64,000 nucleotides of DNA from Halomonas sp. GT (GCF_002082565.1 NZ_CP020562.1:3844001-3908000), one strand, 5' to 3'. Shown: positions 9,291-18,399, numbered from the stretch's first letter. The notes: generated by a model not told the origin, from the letters alone. Translations and numbers: made by a program.

Positions 9291-10463
9291 TCAACCGCCT
9301 TTTCGGCCGTCCTGCAGGTGCGATTCACTCCCTTCACGGAGGCGCTCGATGGAGGCGCTGCCCTGCTTGGACAAGGCCGCCAAGCGGTCAATCTGCTCAT
9401 CCAGCCGCGGCAGCGCTTCTTGGCGATAGGTCGAGAGATCATCAATAGCGCCCATCACCTCACCAAAAGCGTCTTCCAGCATTTGCATATCGAGCATCGC
9501 CGAAGAAGCACGCTTCTGGATATCCACGCCCTGCTGACGCAGCGCCTTGGCGGTTCCACCAATCATCTGCGAGGTCGTGGTATTGAGGGCTTCAATGCGA
9601 TCCAGCACTAGGCGCTGATTAGCCATGCCCATCGCCACGGTGACCGCAACGGTGAGCGCCGAGACGGTGACGTTAATGGCCCTGTCCACCCCACGCATCA
9701 ACTCCCGGTTGTTGCGAATGATGACTTCCAGCGCCAGTACGCCTTGCTGGCTAACAGCCAGTTGCTGCTGAAGATCGACGATGCGCTGACGGAGGGGAAA
9801 GAGCAGTTCCTCCTCAAGAAAGTGACGCCGCGGATCATCGACAGCGCGCGTGTCGATGTCATCTTTCAAGCGACGGTCAATCAGGCGACCCAGCGTAACC
9901 TGGCGGTTCAATTGGGACAAAATGTCCCTCAGCGCTTGCTGGTCGTCGTTCAAAGTGAGGTTGTCACGATGCAACATGTCGCGACCGCTCTCTAACTCGT
10001 CGATGATCGCATCCAGCGCCTGCTGAGCATTCTCAAACTTGCGAAAGTAGCGCTGCAGGCGGCTGTCGAGGCCAGGAATAATCGCCATCACACGATCCAG
10101 GGCACTCGGTGCCAGACGATGGCGGGCAGGGTCAAGCCCTTCCATGCGACCACGCAGATCAGATAGTGCCTTGGCGACTGGCCCGCCTTCGTCGCCTTGA
10201 TGCGCCAGCTGTCGCAGTGGCGTCTGTAGCATGGCACTGCGATGGGCTGCTTGCTGCTGCAGTTCAAGCCCCATCTCGTCCACGGCACGACGCTGGTTAA
10301 CCACCGATGCTTCGTCACCTTCAGCCAGAATTTCCGTGACAAAGCGCTCAGCCATGGCCTCAAGTTCAGGATCAGCACCGGGATCATCGGAGGTAACTGC
10401 GTCAGCAATCTCCTCGACTGGCGGTAAGGAAAGGCGACCTGTGTCATCAGATGGCTGAGTCAT
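9291..10463 (-). CDS. telA: TelA/KlaA-like toxic anion resistance family protein
   Basis: 390 residues, mostly helical and charged, with the family region containing LRDILSQLNRQ and VTVSALTVAVTVAMGMANQ near the C-terminal half. The family is named after plasmid tellurite-resistance TelA, but the molecular function is poorly defined. ATG at 10463 is preferred over the earlier in-frame ATG because GGAG lies six bases upstream. The gene is transcribed after the XpaC-like gene at 10549, a pairing common in bacteria. It converges with the BCCT gene, leaving only 14 bp between them. Confidence 0.85.
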   Translation of the reverse strand: MTQPSDDTGRLSLPPVEEIADAVTSDDPGADPELEAMAERFVTEILAEGDEASVVNQRRAVDEMGLELQQQAAHRSAMLQTPLRQLAHQGDEGGPVAKALSDLRGRMEGLDPARHRLAPSALDRVMAIIPGLDSRLQRYFRKFENAQQALDAIIDELESGRDMLHRDNLTLNDDQQALRDILSQLNRQVTLGRLIDRRLKDDIDTRAVDDPRRHFLEEELLFPLRQRIVDLQQQLAVSQQGVLALEVIIRNNRELMRGVDRAINVTVSALTVAVTVAMGMANQRLVLDRIEALNTTTSQMIGGTAKALRQQGVDIQKRASSAMLDMQMLEDAFGEVMGAIDDLSTYRQEALPRLDEQIDRLAALSKQGSASIERLREGSESHLQDGRKGG

Positions 10464-10488
10464 TGGCATCTCCACTGTCCTTGAAAAT

Positions 10489-10526
10489 CGTTCTTGAAAC
10501 CGTTCCTAAAAACCGTTCCTAGAAAC
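10489..10526. repeat. Three 12/13-bp tandem repeats upstream of telA
   Basis: Units CGTTCTTGAAAC, CGTTCCTAAAAAC and CGTTCCTAGAAAC lie head to tail in the 85-bp gap between the XpaC-like stop and the telA start. Spacing and composition resemble the repeats at 7571 and 60502. Confidence 0.65.
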
Positions 10527-10548
10527 CGTATGGCAGCACGCTATCGAA

Positions 10549-11490
10549 TTAATCTTTACGCGCATAGCGACCCGCGCCTTCGACGAAATGGCGCAAGTCA
10601 TCCAGTGCTTTCTCTGTGGTGACCGATGCCTGAGGGCGTGCGGTTTCGATACGCGCCATGGAAACGGCCGTGTCGTCGAGCACGGTCAACGCCGACTCCA
10701 CCTGAGCCGAGAGCTCCTGAAGCCGCTTTTCAGTCTCGCCGAGCAGATCCAGACGCCGCATCAAGGCAGCCCGTTCTTGCGTACTCAATCGCTGGCTTTC
10801 TCGTGTCAGGCGGTCGCGAACGTAATTACCGTCCACACTCACCACGCTGCGCGCCTGAGAGGCCATGGTGGTCAGCGTATCTACCGAACCAAGACATACC
10901 TGCGCGACCAAGCCTTGCGAGCGCTCAAAAGCCAGCTCACCACGTTGAAATCGGCCACTAAGCACCTCCATCACATGGTGGTAACGGCTATAGAGGCGGT
11001 CAGCCAGGATCGCCAGATCAGGACGCTGAACGTCGAGCAAGCGCTGTTTAGCGTGGCACATTGCCATTACCAAATCATCGGCTCCCTCGGGCGGCGCAGT
11101 TGGGTCGAGCACCAACACGCCTGCTTCATGGGCATTGCGCGCTTGTTGAGCACGGCGCTGTTGCGCTTTGGCGGTCATCTCGGCCTGCTGACGACGCGCG
11201 CGACGGCGAGCCAGCCAGCCTCTCAGGGTTCGCTCAATGGGCAGTGCCACCGGGATGGCGACAATCCCCGCCAGCCACCCCAGCAGGCTTGGGCTGAAAC
11301 CGCCCCACAGCGAGGTCAGCCACAGCAACATGCTGATGAAAGGCACTGTCAGGCAATAGCGCAAAACAACATGCAGCCGACCAGGCGCTGCCACCGGAAC
11401 TGCCAAGCCAGGATTGAAGAGCCCTACCAACAGCCAGGGCAGGCAGGTCATAAAAAGACCATAGGAAAATCCCTGCAGGAATCCCAACAT
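10549..11490 (-). CDS. xpaC: XpaC-like (5-bromo-4-chloroindolyl phosphate hydrolysis) family protein
   Basis: About 313 residues from the chosen start. The N-terminus has three to four hydrophobic segments (to about residue 100). A long charged helical region rich in Arg, Gln and Ala follows, with a pattern of heptads that could form coiled coils. XpaC-like proteins usually sit beside TelA, as here, and their role is unclear. The frame is open to 11571, but no ribosome-binding site is seen there. ATG at 11490 has AAGGGTGG upstream and gives a normal membrane-insertion start. The family call is supported partly by the telA neighbour. Confidence 0.7.
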   Translation of the reverse strand: MLGFLQGFSYGLFMTCLPWLLVGLFNPGLAVPVAAPGRLHVVLRYCLTVPFISMLLWLTSLWGGFSPSLLGWLAGIVAIPVALPIERTLRGWLARRRARRQQAEMTAKAQQRRAQQARNAHEAGVLVLDPTAPPEGADDLVMAMCHAKQRLLDVQRPDLAILADRLYSRYHHVMEVLSGRFQRGELAFERSQGLVAQVCLGSVDTLTTMASQARSVVSVDGNYVRDRLTRESQRLSTQERAALMRRLDLLGETEKRLQELSAQVESALTVLDDTAVSMARIETARPQASVTTEKALDDLRHFVEGAGRYARKD

Positions 11491-11571
11491 TGCTCGGCCA
11501 CCCTTATGCGTGGAACGCAAATAACAAGATGCAAATACCCAGAATAGTATCACTAAAAACAGAGTATCCAA

Positions 11572-11969
11572 GATGAGACATAAATCACTCGGGTGCTGCC
11601 AAGCGTTGAAGGTGCAGTGGCAGCTAACTGTTCCACGGCCTAGCCCACAAGGATCTCAGCGAAGTACGTGTTTGTACCCCATCCAGCCCGAACTGAAGGA
11701 AAAGGGAATCGTTGAAACTTATTCTCATGGGCCTCAGCCCACTTAGCCAGCTTGTGCTAGGTTAAGTTTAGTAGGGAACTAGGTATAAAAGCTGCTAACG
11801 ACCCTGAACAGACATCAGATGTGTCATGCGTTTAACTTTCCGGCCCGGTCTGGAGATGACTGCTAGCCAGCTATGCTATTCAGTTGCTTTGCCATTAAAG
11901 ACTAGAACTGACGAATTGAGATGTATCAAAGTAGCCTATGTTGATGCCAAAACATAATAGAGGCGTTCC
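11572..11969. other. Junction between core genes and defence island
   Basis: About 400 bp without an intact gene. It holds the BCCT tail remnant at 11628-11698. After about 11.75 kb the sequence becomes more AT-rich up to the capV ribosome-binding site (AGAGGCG). No integrase gene, tRNA fragment or obvious att repeat was found here. Confidence 0.5.
11628..11698 (+). pseudogene. Remnant of the 3' end of a BCCT transporter gene
   Basis: The sequence translates as LFHGLAHKDLSEVRVCTPSS plus PN and a stop. The BCCT protein encoded at 7651-9276 ends with LFRSLAHEDLSEVRVGTPPS followed by PKELRPEK. The match is close over about 22 codons and is also clear at the DNA level (CTCAGCGAAGTACG is shared exactly). 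Upstream the similarity stops, and there is no start codon or rest of the gene. The remnant reads as the tail of a duplicated or older BCCT copy cut off by rearrangement next to the island. Confidence 0.75.
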
Positions 11970-13046
11970 ATGTCAGCACACAGCGGTGACGTAAAAATCC
12001 TTAGCCTAAATGGCGGGGGAGCAAGAGGTCTGTTTACCATCAATGTACTTGCTGAAATCGAGCGCATCATTGAACAGCAAACTGGCCAATCGAACGTAAA
12101 AGCAGGCGAGTACTTTGATCTGATTACTGGCACCTCAATTGGTGGAATTCTGGCGCTGGGACTTGCAGCTGGAAAAAGCGCAAGAGAGCTAGAGTCAGTT
12201 TTCCGCGATCAGGCACCTTTAATTTTTCCGCACAGAAGATCTTGGCGTAAAAAATGGATGGCTGCTTTTGGAGCCCGATACAATAGCGAACCGCTCTTGA
12301 AAGCGGTAGCCAGCATGATAGGGGCGGAGACTACCTTCGGTGACTTGGACCGTAGGGTAATGATTCCAACAGTGAACCTCTCAACTGGGAAGCCTCAATT
12401 CTTCAAAACTCCACATAACCCATCATTTAACCGCGATGCTCGCCTTACGCTTCTAGATGCGGCAATGGCTACATCAGCCGCGCCTACGTATTTCGCTCCT
12501 CATTATTGTGCGGATCTGGATGCATATTTCGCTGATGGAGGTCTGGTTGCTAACAATCCCAGCTTCATCGGTTTACATGAGGTCTTCAGAGATATGACCT
12601 GTGATTTTCCAAACGCCACGGTAGCCGACGTCAAAGTATTGAACATTGGTACCCTGGGCGAGGAGTACACCGTGAGCCCTGCCGCTTTGGCGGCAAAGTA
12701 CAACAATGGATATCTGGGGCTGTGGGGGTTTGGTGAACGGCTGGTATTAACCACTATGACTGCAAATCAGCAGCTTCATAAAGCAATGCTAGAACGGGAG
12801 CTATGGACTCATAACGCATTAGACAACTATGTCTACCTTGACGATATCATTCCAAACGAAGCAGCATCCGACATTACTTTGGACAACGCGAGCGAAAGCA
12901 GCCTGCGCAACCTTGCTAGCCGTGGAAAGCAGCTGGCCACGAACGAGTTCACCAAAAACAGTCGATTACGGGCCTTCTTCGATCAGCCCTCCCCCCCCTT
13001 TGGCAGCGGCAGGCGCTCCCCTGCTCCACAGGAGACAAAGAAATGA
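11970..13046 (+). CDS. capV: CapV-type patatin-like phospholipase, CBASS effector
   Basis: 358 residues of the patatin fold. It shows the oxyanion-hole motif GGGARG (residues 15-20), the nucleophile Ser56 in GTSIGG, and the second catalytic residue Asp189 in ADGG. In type II CBASS this enzyme is switched on by cyclic GMP-AMP made by the neighbouring DncV-like cyclase. It then degrades the inner membrane, killing the phage-infected cell. ATG at 11970 follows AGAGGCG. The stop overlaps the next gene's start (ATGA), so the pair is coupled. It is the first gene of a four-gene operon. Confidence 0.93.
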   Translation: MSAHSGDVKILSLNGGGARGLFTINVLAEIERIIEQQTGQSNVKAGEYFDLITGTSIGGILALGLAAGKSARELESVFRDQAPLIFPHRRSWRKKWMAAFGARYNSEPLLKAVASMIGAETTFGDLDRRVMIPTVNLSTGKPQFFKTPHNPSFNRDARLTLLDAAMATSAAPTYFAPHYCADLDAYFADGGLVANNPSFIGLHEVFRDMTCDFPNATVADVKVLNIGTLGEEYTVSPAALAAKYNNGYLGLWGFGERLVLTTMTANQQLHKAMLERELWTHNALDNYVYLDDIIPNEAASDITLDNASESSLRNLASRGKQLATNEFTKNSRLRAFFDQPSPPFGSGRRSPAPQETKK

Positions 13047-14353
13047 CTTGGAACTTCCATCGCTATTATAACGATCCCAGTGACGGGCTTATTGGCAAGT
13101 TGAAATTGAGTGATTCACGCGTTACCGAACTCAAACAATTACGCGCGAAGATCAGAGATCGCACTAAAAAGGTGTTTGAAGAAGCGAAAGAGCTTGTCCA
13201 AACGTCGAGCCTGACGAGCTCCTTAGAGAGCTTTAAGGCGCGTCTCTCTGATACAAACCTCAAATACCTCAGCGATGAAGATCAGGCTGAAATAGCAACA
13301 TTGCTGTGGCACATGGATGAAGACGCAAGAAATTCATTCCGGAATCTCAAGCCACGTTTCTGGACACAAGGGAGCTTCCAGTACGATACCCTTAATAATC
13401 CCTATGCCACACCGCCCCAGGAGATGGACATAGACGATGGTACCTACCTTCCTATGGAAGTTTTTAAAGGCAAACCTGTCATTGGTCACAGGCTTTTAAT
13501 ACTGCTTGTAGACTCTTCATTGAAGTCCTTGGAGAAAGAAAATGCAGGCTGGCAGTTTGATTCTTCAAAGGCCACCTGCGCGCGCTTGAAAATTCCTGCT
13601 AAGCATACTCATATTGACGTTCCCATGTATGCGATACCGAAGGATCAATTTTTACACAAAGAGGAATCTATAGCGGTAGCAAAATCGCGTGGGTCCGGTA
13701 TGGAAGCTATGGATTCAATTAGCGGGTCCATCATGCTCAATCGTGAGGATTACAGGCTTGATGAAGATTGCGTGAACCTTGCTTTGCGCGAAGGTGAAAA
13801 GAAATGGATAAAGAGTGATCCAAAAGTTATAGAAGACTGGTTTATTGAAAGTTGCGAACGGATAGGCCCTGATTTGCGCAAAGTCTGCCGTTTTATGAAG
13901 TCCTGGCGCGATGCGCAATGGCAGGAAGGTGGCGGTCCTTCTTCGATTTCACTTATGGCAGCAACCGTTAGCATTTTCGACAGAGTGCCGCTCCAGAAAG
14001 GAGATCTTGGAGCGGCTATGATGTCGCTTGCCGAGAATCTTCCAGGGGAGTTTTCCAATGGAGTAGAAAGCCCAGATGACACTGATGAAAAACCTTTATT
14101 TCCAGGCCATCGAGAGCATGGTGATAATGAGCGAGAGGTTATTAAACGACTCAGCGAACTGCAGGGGATTTTAGTAGAAGCTCAGAACTCTTCGACCAAG
14201 GTAATTGCTCTGGATTCAATCAATAGGGCATTCGGACAGCGCGTAATTAAGAGCGAACTGATCGTTAGAGAAGTATCTGCTCCAGCGTTTGCATCTGAAC
14301 CTTCTCGTGGAAATGAAGCCGCTAGCATCAGTTCAACCATGGCAAGTGGTTAA
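13043..14353 (+). CDS. dncV: DncV-like CD-NTase (CBASS cyclic dinucleotide synthase)
   Basis: 436 residues. The nucleotidyltransferase core shows GS (110-111) in TQGSFQYDT, catalytic Asp129 and Asp131 in EMDIDDGTY, and a third acidic residue, Asp192, in THIDVPMYA. The wording EMDIDDGTYLPM closely follows Vibrio cholerae DncV, which makes 3',3'-cGAMP, so the same product is inferred. The protein ends in Gly (TMASG), which fits the C-terminal residue that Cap2 joins to target proteins to prime the enzyme. It is coupled to capV upstream and followed seven bases later by cap2. Confidence 0.93.
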   Translation: MTWNFHRYYNDPSDGLIGKLKLSDSRVTELKQLRAKIRDRTKKVFEEAKELVQTSSLTSSLESFKARLSDTNLKYLSDEDQAEIATLLWHMDEDARNSFRNLKPRFWTQGSFQYDTLNNPYATPPQEMDIDDGTYLPMEVFKGKPVIGHRLLILLVDSSLKSLEKENAGWQFDSSKATCARLKIPAKHTHIDVPMYAIPKDQFLHKEESIAVAKSRGSGMEAMDSISGSIMLNREDYRLDEDCVNLALREGEKKWIKSDPKVIEDWFIESCERIGPDLRKVCRFMKSWRDAQWQEGGGPSSISLMAATVSIFDRVPLQKGDLGAAMMSLAENLPGEFSNGVESPDDTDEKPLFPGHREHGDNEREVIKRLSELQGILVEAQNSSTKVIALDSINRAFGQRVIKSELIVREVSAPAFASEPSRGNEAASISSTMASG

Positions 14354-14359
14354 TACTAC

Positions 14360-16138
14360 GTGTCTAGTGAACTGCATCAGATATTGCTGGGTTGCGGGTA
14401 TCAGTACACCAAGGCTCAGCATATTTCTGAAATCACACCTCTGCGCGCCCTCAACTCCTCCAAAGGTTTTTACGTTAAAAATTATGGAACTGCAGGCGGT
14501 CAGTTCAGTATTGCACTAAGCTTACCTGCCGATCCGCATATCACTTTACCTACCGCACACATCCTTAAAAAACCCAAAAAATTCAACGGCCTATTATTGC
14601 CTCATGTTAACTTGGGGTGGTACCTCTGCTACGTTCGGGAGATGGAAGCAGACTGGGATGCTAATAACCTGCATGGACTTTATTTGCAGGTAGATGATCA
14701 GATCCAACGAACATTGGAGGCAACAGTCGCTTCAGTGATGCATGGCTCACCGGATGATCAAGAGATGGAAGGAGAGTTCGCTTCCTATTGGTTACCTGAG
14801 AAGGAACTCTATCTCCTATCAGATGCTGTAGAGAAGTTGGAGATGCAGTGTCATGTAGCAATCAATGTGCGAGAAAATGAGAAACCAGAAAAGGGAGCAG
14901 GTGAGGAGTGGGTTGTCTTTGAGAAGGAAGAGGAAAATGAGTTCAATGAGTGGATGAAGCAAAGGTGCCTAACGCGAGGTAGTAATAGGAGCATTCTCAC
15001 CCGTTATTTCAAAGTTAATCCGTCGCGCCTAGCTGGAGTGGAGTGGCCACCGCAAAACCTCCGGGCTTTACTCCAATGGCTTAGCGAAGTAGACCTGAGC
15101 GCCCTCAGCCGCCTCCTAAAACACTTCGTTGATAATCCTGTTAAACGCCACGTAATCCTGTTCGACGTACACCATCAAGATCTAGTGGGCCTCTATGTTG
15201 AACTTGATCTTGCTGCGACCGGGCTGCTTACCTATCCCAAGAAAAAAAATCGAAAGAAACATACGAGACGCGTAGTAAATAGTAAGAAATTGATCACCTG
15301 TCTTTCCGGCAAACGTTCGGTACATAAATTTACTAGAATAGGGGTCACGAAGGCGGATAAAAAAACAATTCTTAGCCGCAACCGGCGTCGTGTAACTAGT
15401 GGTGATTTGAGCACTAAGCATATCGCGCTTATAGGCTGTGGAACCATTGGTGGGCATCTTGGTGGGCTACTGCTTCGCTCTGGGGCAGGATGTGGACAGG
15501 CGAAGTTTGACCTCTACGACAACGACTCTTTCGGGCCTCAAAATTTTGGCCGACATCCCTTATCCACCAAGGATTTTGGCCAGAACAAAGCAATATCGTT
15601 AGCAATGACACTTAAATCATCTACACATATGAACTGCATTGTTGAGGGCAAATCTTATCAGTTTTCGATTGTTCCTGAGCTATTAAACCAATACGACATT
15701 GTCATCGACGCTACTGGTCGTCCCCCAGTTGCGAAGCGTCTGGCCCATGTAGTTCGCACCATGGTGTGCGATGAGAGACCTAAGCTCATCCATGGGTTTA
15801 ATGACGGCAATGGCCGAGCATCAAAAGTCTTAATTGACGACGGCATGTGTTGCTATGGTTGCCTATTAAACGCTCCTGCATTTTACAAAAATGGCTTGGA
15901 TCTACGTTTTAAGAATATTGATGTTAGCCAGGAGCGTTTCGTCAGTTGCGGGAGCACTTTCACACCTTATGATGCGGCGGTCAGCGTAATAACTGCGGCA
16001 ATGGTGCAGGAAGCTGTCCTGTCACTCTTGGAGCCCAGTTTGAGCTGGACGTACAGCGAGCATATGCTCGATGGCAGCCGAACTAGGCGACCTCGCCTTT
16101 TACCGCGTAACTCCAATTGCCCAATCTGTCATGATTGA
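14360..16138 (+). CDS. cap2: Cap2, E1-E2 fusion ubiquitin-like conjugation enzyme of CBASS
   Basis: 592 residues with a GTG start. The N-terminal third is E2-like, with a candidate catalytic Cys90 in GWYLCYVREM. After a linker, the E1 adenylation domain carries the nucleotide-binding GCGTIGGHLGG at about residues 358-368. Cys-containing loops CCYGCLLNA (about 495) and VSCGSTF (about 528) are candidates for the E1 active Cys. By family knowledge Cap2 attaches the C-terminus of the CD-NTase to cellular proteins, raising cGAMP output. It overlaps cap3. Length and order match type II CBASS. Confidence 0.92.
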   Translation: MSSELHQILLGCGYQYTKAQHISEITPLRALNSSKGFYVKNYGTAGGQFSIALSLPADPHITLPTAHILKKPKKFNGLLLPHVNLGWYLCYVREMEADWDANNLHGLYLQVDDQIQRTLEATVASVMHGSPDDQEMEGEFASYWLPEKELYLLSDAVEKLEMQCHVAINVRENEKPEKGAGEEWVVFEKEEENEFNEWMKQRCLTRGSNRSILTRYFKVNPSRLAGVEWPPQNLRALLQWLSEVDLSALSRLLKHFVDNPVKRHVILFDVHHQDLVGLYVELDLAATGLLTYPKKKNRKKHTRRVVNSKKLITCLSGKRSVHKFTRIGVTKADKKTILSRNRRRVTSGDLSTKHIALIGCGTIGGHLGGLLLRSGAGCGQAKFDLYDNDSFGPQNFGRHPLSTKDFGQNKAISLAMTLKSSTHMNCIVEGKSYQFSIVPELLNQYDIVIDATGRPPVAKRLAHVVRTMVCDERPKLIHGFNDGNGRASKVLIDDGMCCYGCLLNAPAFYKNGLDLRFKNIDVSQERFVSCGSTFTPYDAAVSVITAAMVQEAVLSLLEPSLSWTYSEHMLDGSRTRRPRLLPRNSNCPICHD

Positions 16139-16595
16139 GATGGAACTAACATTTACAGATAGTCAGGGCAGGCTGCTTGTGGTTTTGCCTTCAGTTCTGA
16201 GTAGCTTACTAAGCTATCGCCAGTTTAATTTGAGTAGCAACGAAGCCGCTGGTGTGCTCATTGGCGAGCGCCGCGGCTCGCACTTAGTAGTGCATCAAGT
16301 CTCGGAGCCGGGAAAAGGAGACATTAGACGTCGATGCTTTGTTGATCGACGAGGGCCTCATCATCAAGCAGCCGTCGAAGATGCCTTTTCACGTTCGTCC
16401 GGCCGTCTTCAATACCTTGGGGAATGGCACACCCATCCTGAGGATATTCCCTCCCCGTCTTCAACCGATTTAAATTCATGGAAACGATATCTGGTTGCTG
16501 ATGAACCCATGGTCTTGCTCATAGTGGGTAGGAAAGAAATATGGGCTGCTAAAAAATGCAACGCAAAAGTCATTCCGCTTCTCAAGATTCGCTAA
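16131..16595 (+). CDS. cap3: Cap3, JAB/JAMM isopeptidase of CBASS
   Basis: About 154 residues with the zinc-protease signature HTHPEDIPSPSSTD (the H-x-H and Asp ligands) and an upstream Glu in GVLIGERRG. The family cleaves the bond that Cap2 makes between CD-NTase and targets, so it restrains the system. The frame is open from 16071, but ATG 16131 gives the usual length and overlaps the cap2 stop by eight bases, as expected for a coupled gene. It is the last gene of the capV-dncV-cap2-cap3 operon. Confidence 0.9.
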   Translation: MIEMELTFTDSQGRLLVVLPSVLSSLLSYRQFNLSSNEAAGVLIGERRGSHLVVHQVSEPGKGDIRRRCFVDRRGPHHQAAVEDAFSRSSGRLQYLGEWHTHPEDIPSPSSTDLNSWKRYLVADEPMVLLIVGRKEIWAAKKCNAKVIPLLKIR

Positions 16596-16720
16596 TAATT
16601 TTAGGTGCTCAGCTATTAACGTAACCTAATGTTAAATATCCTACCAACTTCCTGTGTAATAAAAATTTCAATTGAAACGTTCATTGCATCGACATTCATT
16701 AACTAACATTTGGAGAATTT

Positions 16721-17647
16721 ATGTCTCAATATTGGCGTGACCGTTTTTCTAGTTGGTCTAGACCACCAAGTGATAGTGAAGAGGACAAAGCGGACCGGGC
16801 AGCAAGGATGATAAACGATGCTATATCCAGATGCGTTTCGTTGGAGAACAAACGAACAAGTGTCTACGGAACAGGTTCCTACAAAAACAACACTAACACT
16901 CGAAACGAAAGTGATATCGATATTGCAGTAGTCCTACATGACTGTTTCTTTTCAGAATATCCCGTCGGGCAGTCGCCTCAAGCAGAAGACTTAGGTCATG
17001 AGGGGGGAGTGACGTACGGATTAAAAGCATTTCGTGAAGATGTGGGACGCGCTCTGGAGGCTAAGTTTGGGCGTGACGGAGTGACCGCTGGTTCAAAAGC
17101 ATTCGACGTTCACTCTAATACTGCTCGTTTGGATGCTGATGTAGCGGTCTTTTTGGAGCACCATAGGTACACCGGAAAGATAAACGCTGATGGAACATGG
17201 CACTATTTGGAAGGTGTCGAAATGCGGGACAGGGATGGCTCAAGAATTATTAACTGGCACCAGGATCATTATGCAAATGGCGTTAACAAAAATTATCGCA
17301 CCAGTCGCCGATATAAGCGCATTGCGAGAGTCCTAAAGTGTCTTCGCAATGACATGAAAAACAGTGCTGAACAGTCGGTGCAGCAAGCCGCCGACGTACC
17401 ATCATTTTTTTTAGAGTGCTTAGCTTTCAATGCATCAGATGCTTGCTACCAGCAAGGCGATTTGTACAATATTTTAAAAGCTGTAATCACCGAACTTTGG
17501 AATGGTACTAAGCCAGAGGGGGATGATTTCGTTTATGTGGAGGTTAGCGGCTTAAAATGGCTTTTTGGTCGAGAGCAGCCGTGGACAAAAGCTACTGCAC
17601 ATTGCTTCCTTTTAAACGTTTGGCAGCATGTAGGGTTCACCAAATGA
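16721..17647 (+). CDS. Second CD-NTase (SMODS-type nucleotidyltransferase)
   Basis: 308 residues. It has the CD-NTase signature YGTGSYKNNTNTRNESDIDI, with Gly52-Ser53, catalytic Asp65 and Asp67, and a third acidic residue around Asp138/Asp140 in ARLDADVAV. It is clearly different from the DncV-like enzyme in the preceding operon. The NTNTR...SDIDI wording resembles clade B-like enzymes, but the clade and product were not determined. GGAG lies five bases before ATG 16721. The stop overlaps the start of the Cap15 gene, giving a two-gene type I CBASS operon about 125 bp after cap3. Confidence 0.88.
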   Translation: MSQYWRDRFSSWSRPPSDSEEDKADRAARMINDAISRCVSLENKRTSVYGTGSYKNNTNTRNESDIDIAVVLHDCFFSEYPVGQSPQAEDLGHEGGVTYGLKAFREDVGRALEAKFGRDGVTAGSKAFDVHSNTARLDADVAVFLEHHRYTGKINADGTWHYLEGVEMRDRDGSRIINWHQDHYANGVNKNYRTSRRYKRIARVLKCLRNDMKNSAEQSVQQAADVPSFFLECLAFNASDACYQQGDLYNILKAVITELWNGTKPEGDDFVYVEVSGLKWLFGREQPWTKATAHCFLLNVWQHVGFTK

Positions 17648-18276
17648 ATAGAGCCTTCGCAATTATCATAGTAGGCCTCGTCGCAGCTACATGGGCCGCA
17701 TATTTGTTGCTACAAGGTGAAACTTTGACCTGGAGTTATTTGGGGCCTTTTTCGCTAGCTGTTGGCGTGCTTACTGGAGCGGGAGTCGTATTTAAACACT
17801 TGGCATGGCATTGGCCTGTTGTTCACTTTTTAACTAAGACTCCACACATAACCGGAACATGGATCGGCAAGCTTAGATCCGATTATATTCATGAAGGAGA
17901 AACTGAACCACGAGGGGCTATTGATGCTGTATTAGTCGTGACTCAAACGGCTGATGAAATTAATATTCGTCAGTACACTAAAGAGTCATCATCCACAACT
18001 GTCACGGCATCAGTGACGGCTGAACCCGGGGATAAGTTTATTCTCGCCACTGTTTTTTTGAATGAGCCTGATATCGAACTACAGCAGACCCGTAGCCGCA
18101 TGCACTATGGGGCTACGCGATTTTCCATAGAGGGTCCTCCACGATCGCCGGAGCAACTAGTTGGAAATTACTGGACTGCCAGAAAGACCTCCGGATCACT
18201 GGAGTTCCAGCTTGTGAGTAGAAAGCGTGCGCACTCTTTCGAACACGCATACCGACTTCAAAAGGCTCTAAAGTGA
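17644..18276 (+). CDS. cap15: Cap15-like 2TM/beta-barrel CBASS effector
   Basis: 210 residues. Two hydrophobic segments (about 4-23 and 34-50) are followed by a beta-strand-rich domain that begins at HITGTWIGKL (68-77). This is the layout of Cap15 (SMODS-associated 2TM, beta-strand-rich effectors), whose barrel binds the cyclic nucleotide and whose membrane part then disrupts the inner membrane. ATG 17644 overlaps the CD-NTase stop (ATGA). A longer frame from 17557 is rejected because it would run through the end of the CD-NTase gene. The family call rests on architecture, the G-T-W motif and the partner gene. Confidence 0.83.
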   Translation: MNRAFAIIIVGLVAATWAAYLLLQGETLTWSYLGPFSLAVGVLTGAGVVFKHLAWHWPVVHFLTKTPHITGTWIGKLRSDYIHEGETEPRGAIDAVLVVTQTADEINIRQYTKESSSTTVTASVTAEPGDKFILATVFLNEPDIELQQTRSRMHYGATRFSIEGPPRSPEQLVGNYWTARKTSGSLEFQLVSRKRAHSFEHAYRLQKALK

Positions 18277-18399
18277 GACTCAATTTGGTGTCAGCTTGCA
18301 GGATTCCTAACCAGTGGCGTCTTTCGGACTGGTTTGTTTCATGCAGCCCACAAACCTACCGCTGCGCGCAGCCGCTAGATTTCTTATGAAGGACTGTCG

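Noticed and set aside
16071..16130. 20-residue N-terminal extension of Cap3
   Set aside because: It overlaps cap2 by over 60 bases. ATG 16131 gives the usual start and a short overlap.
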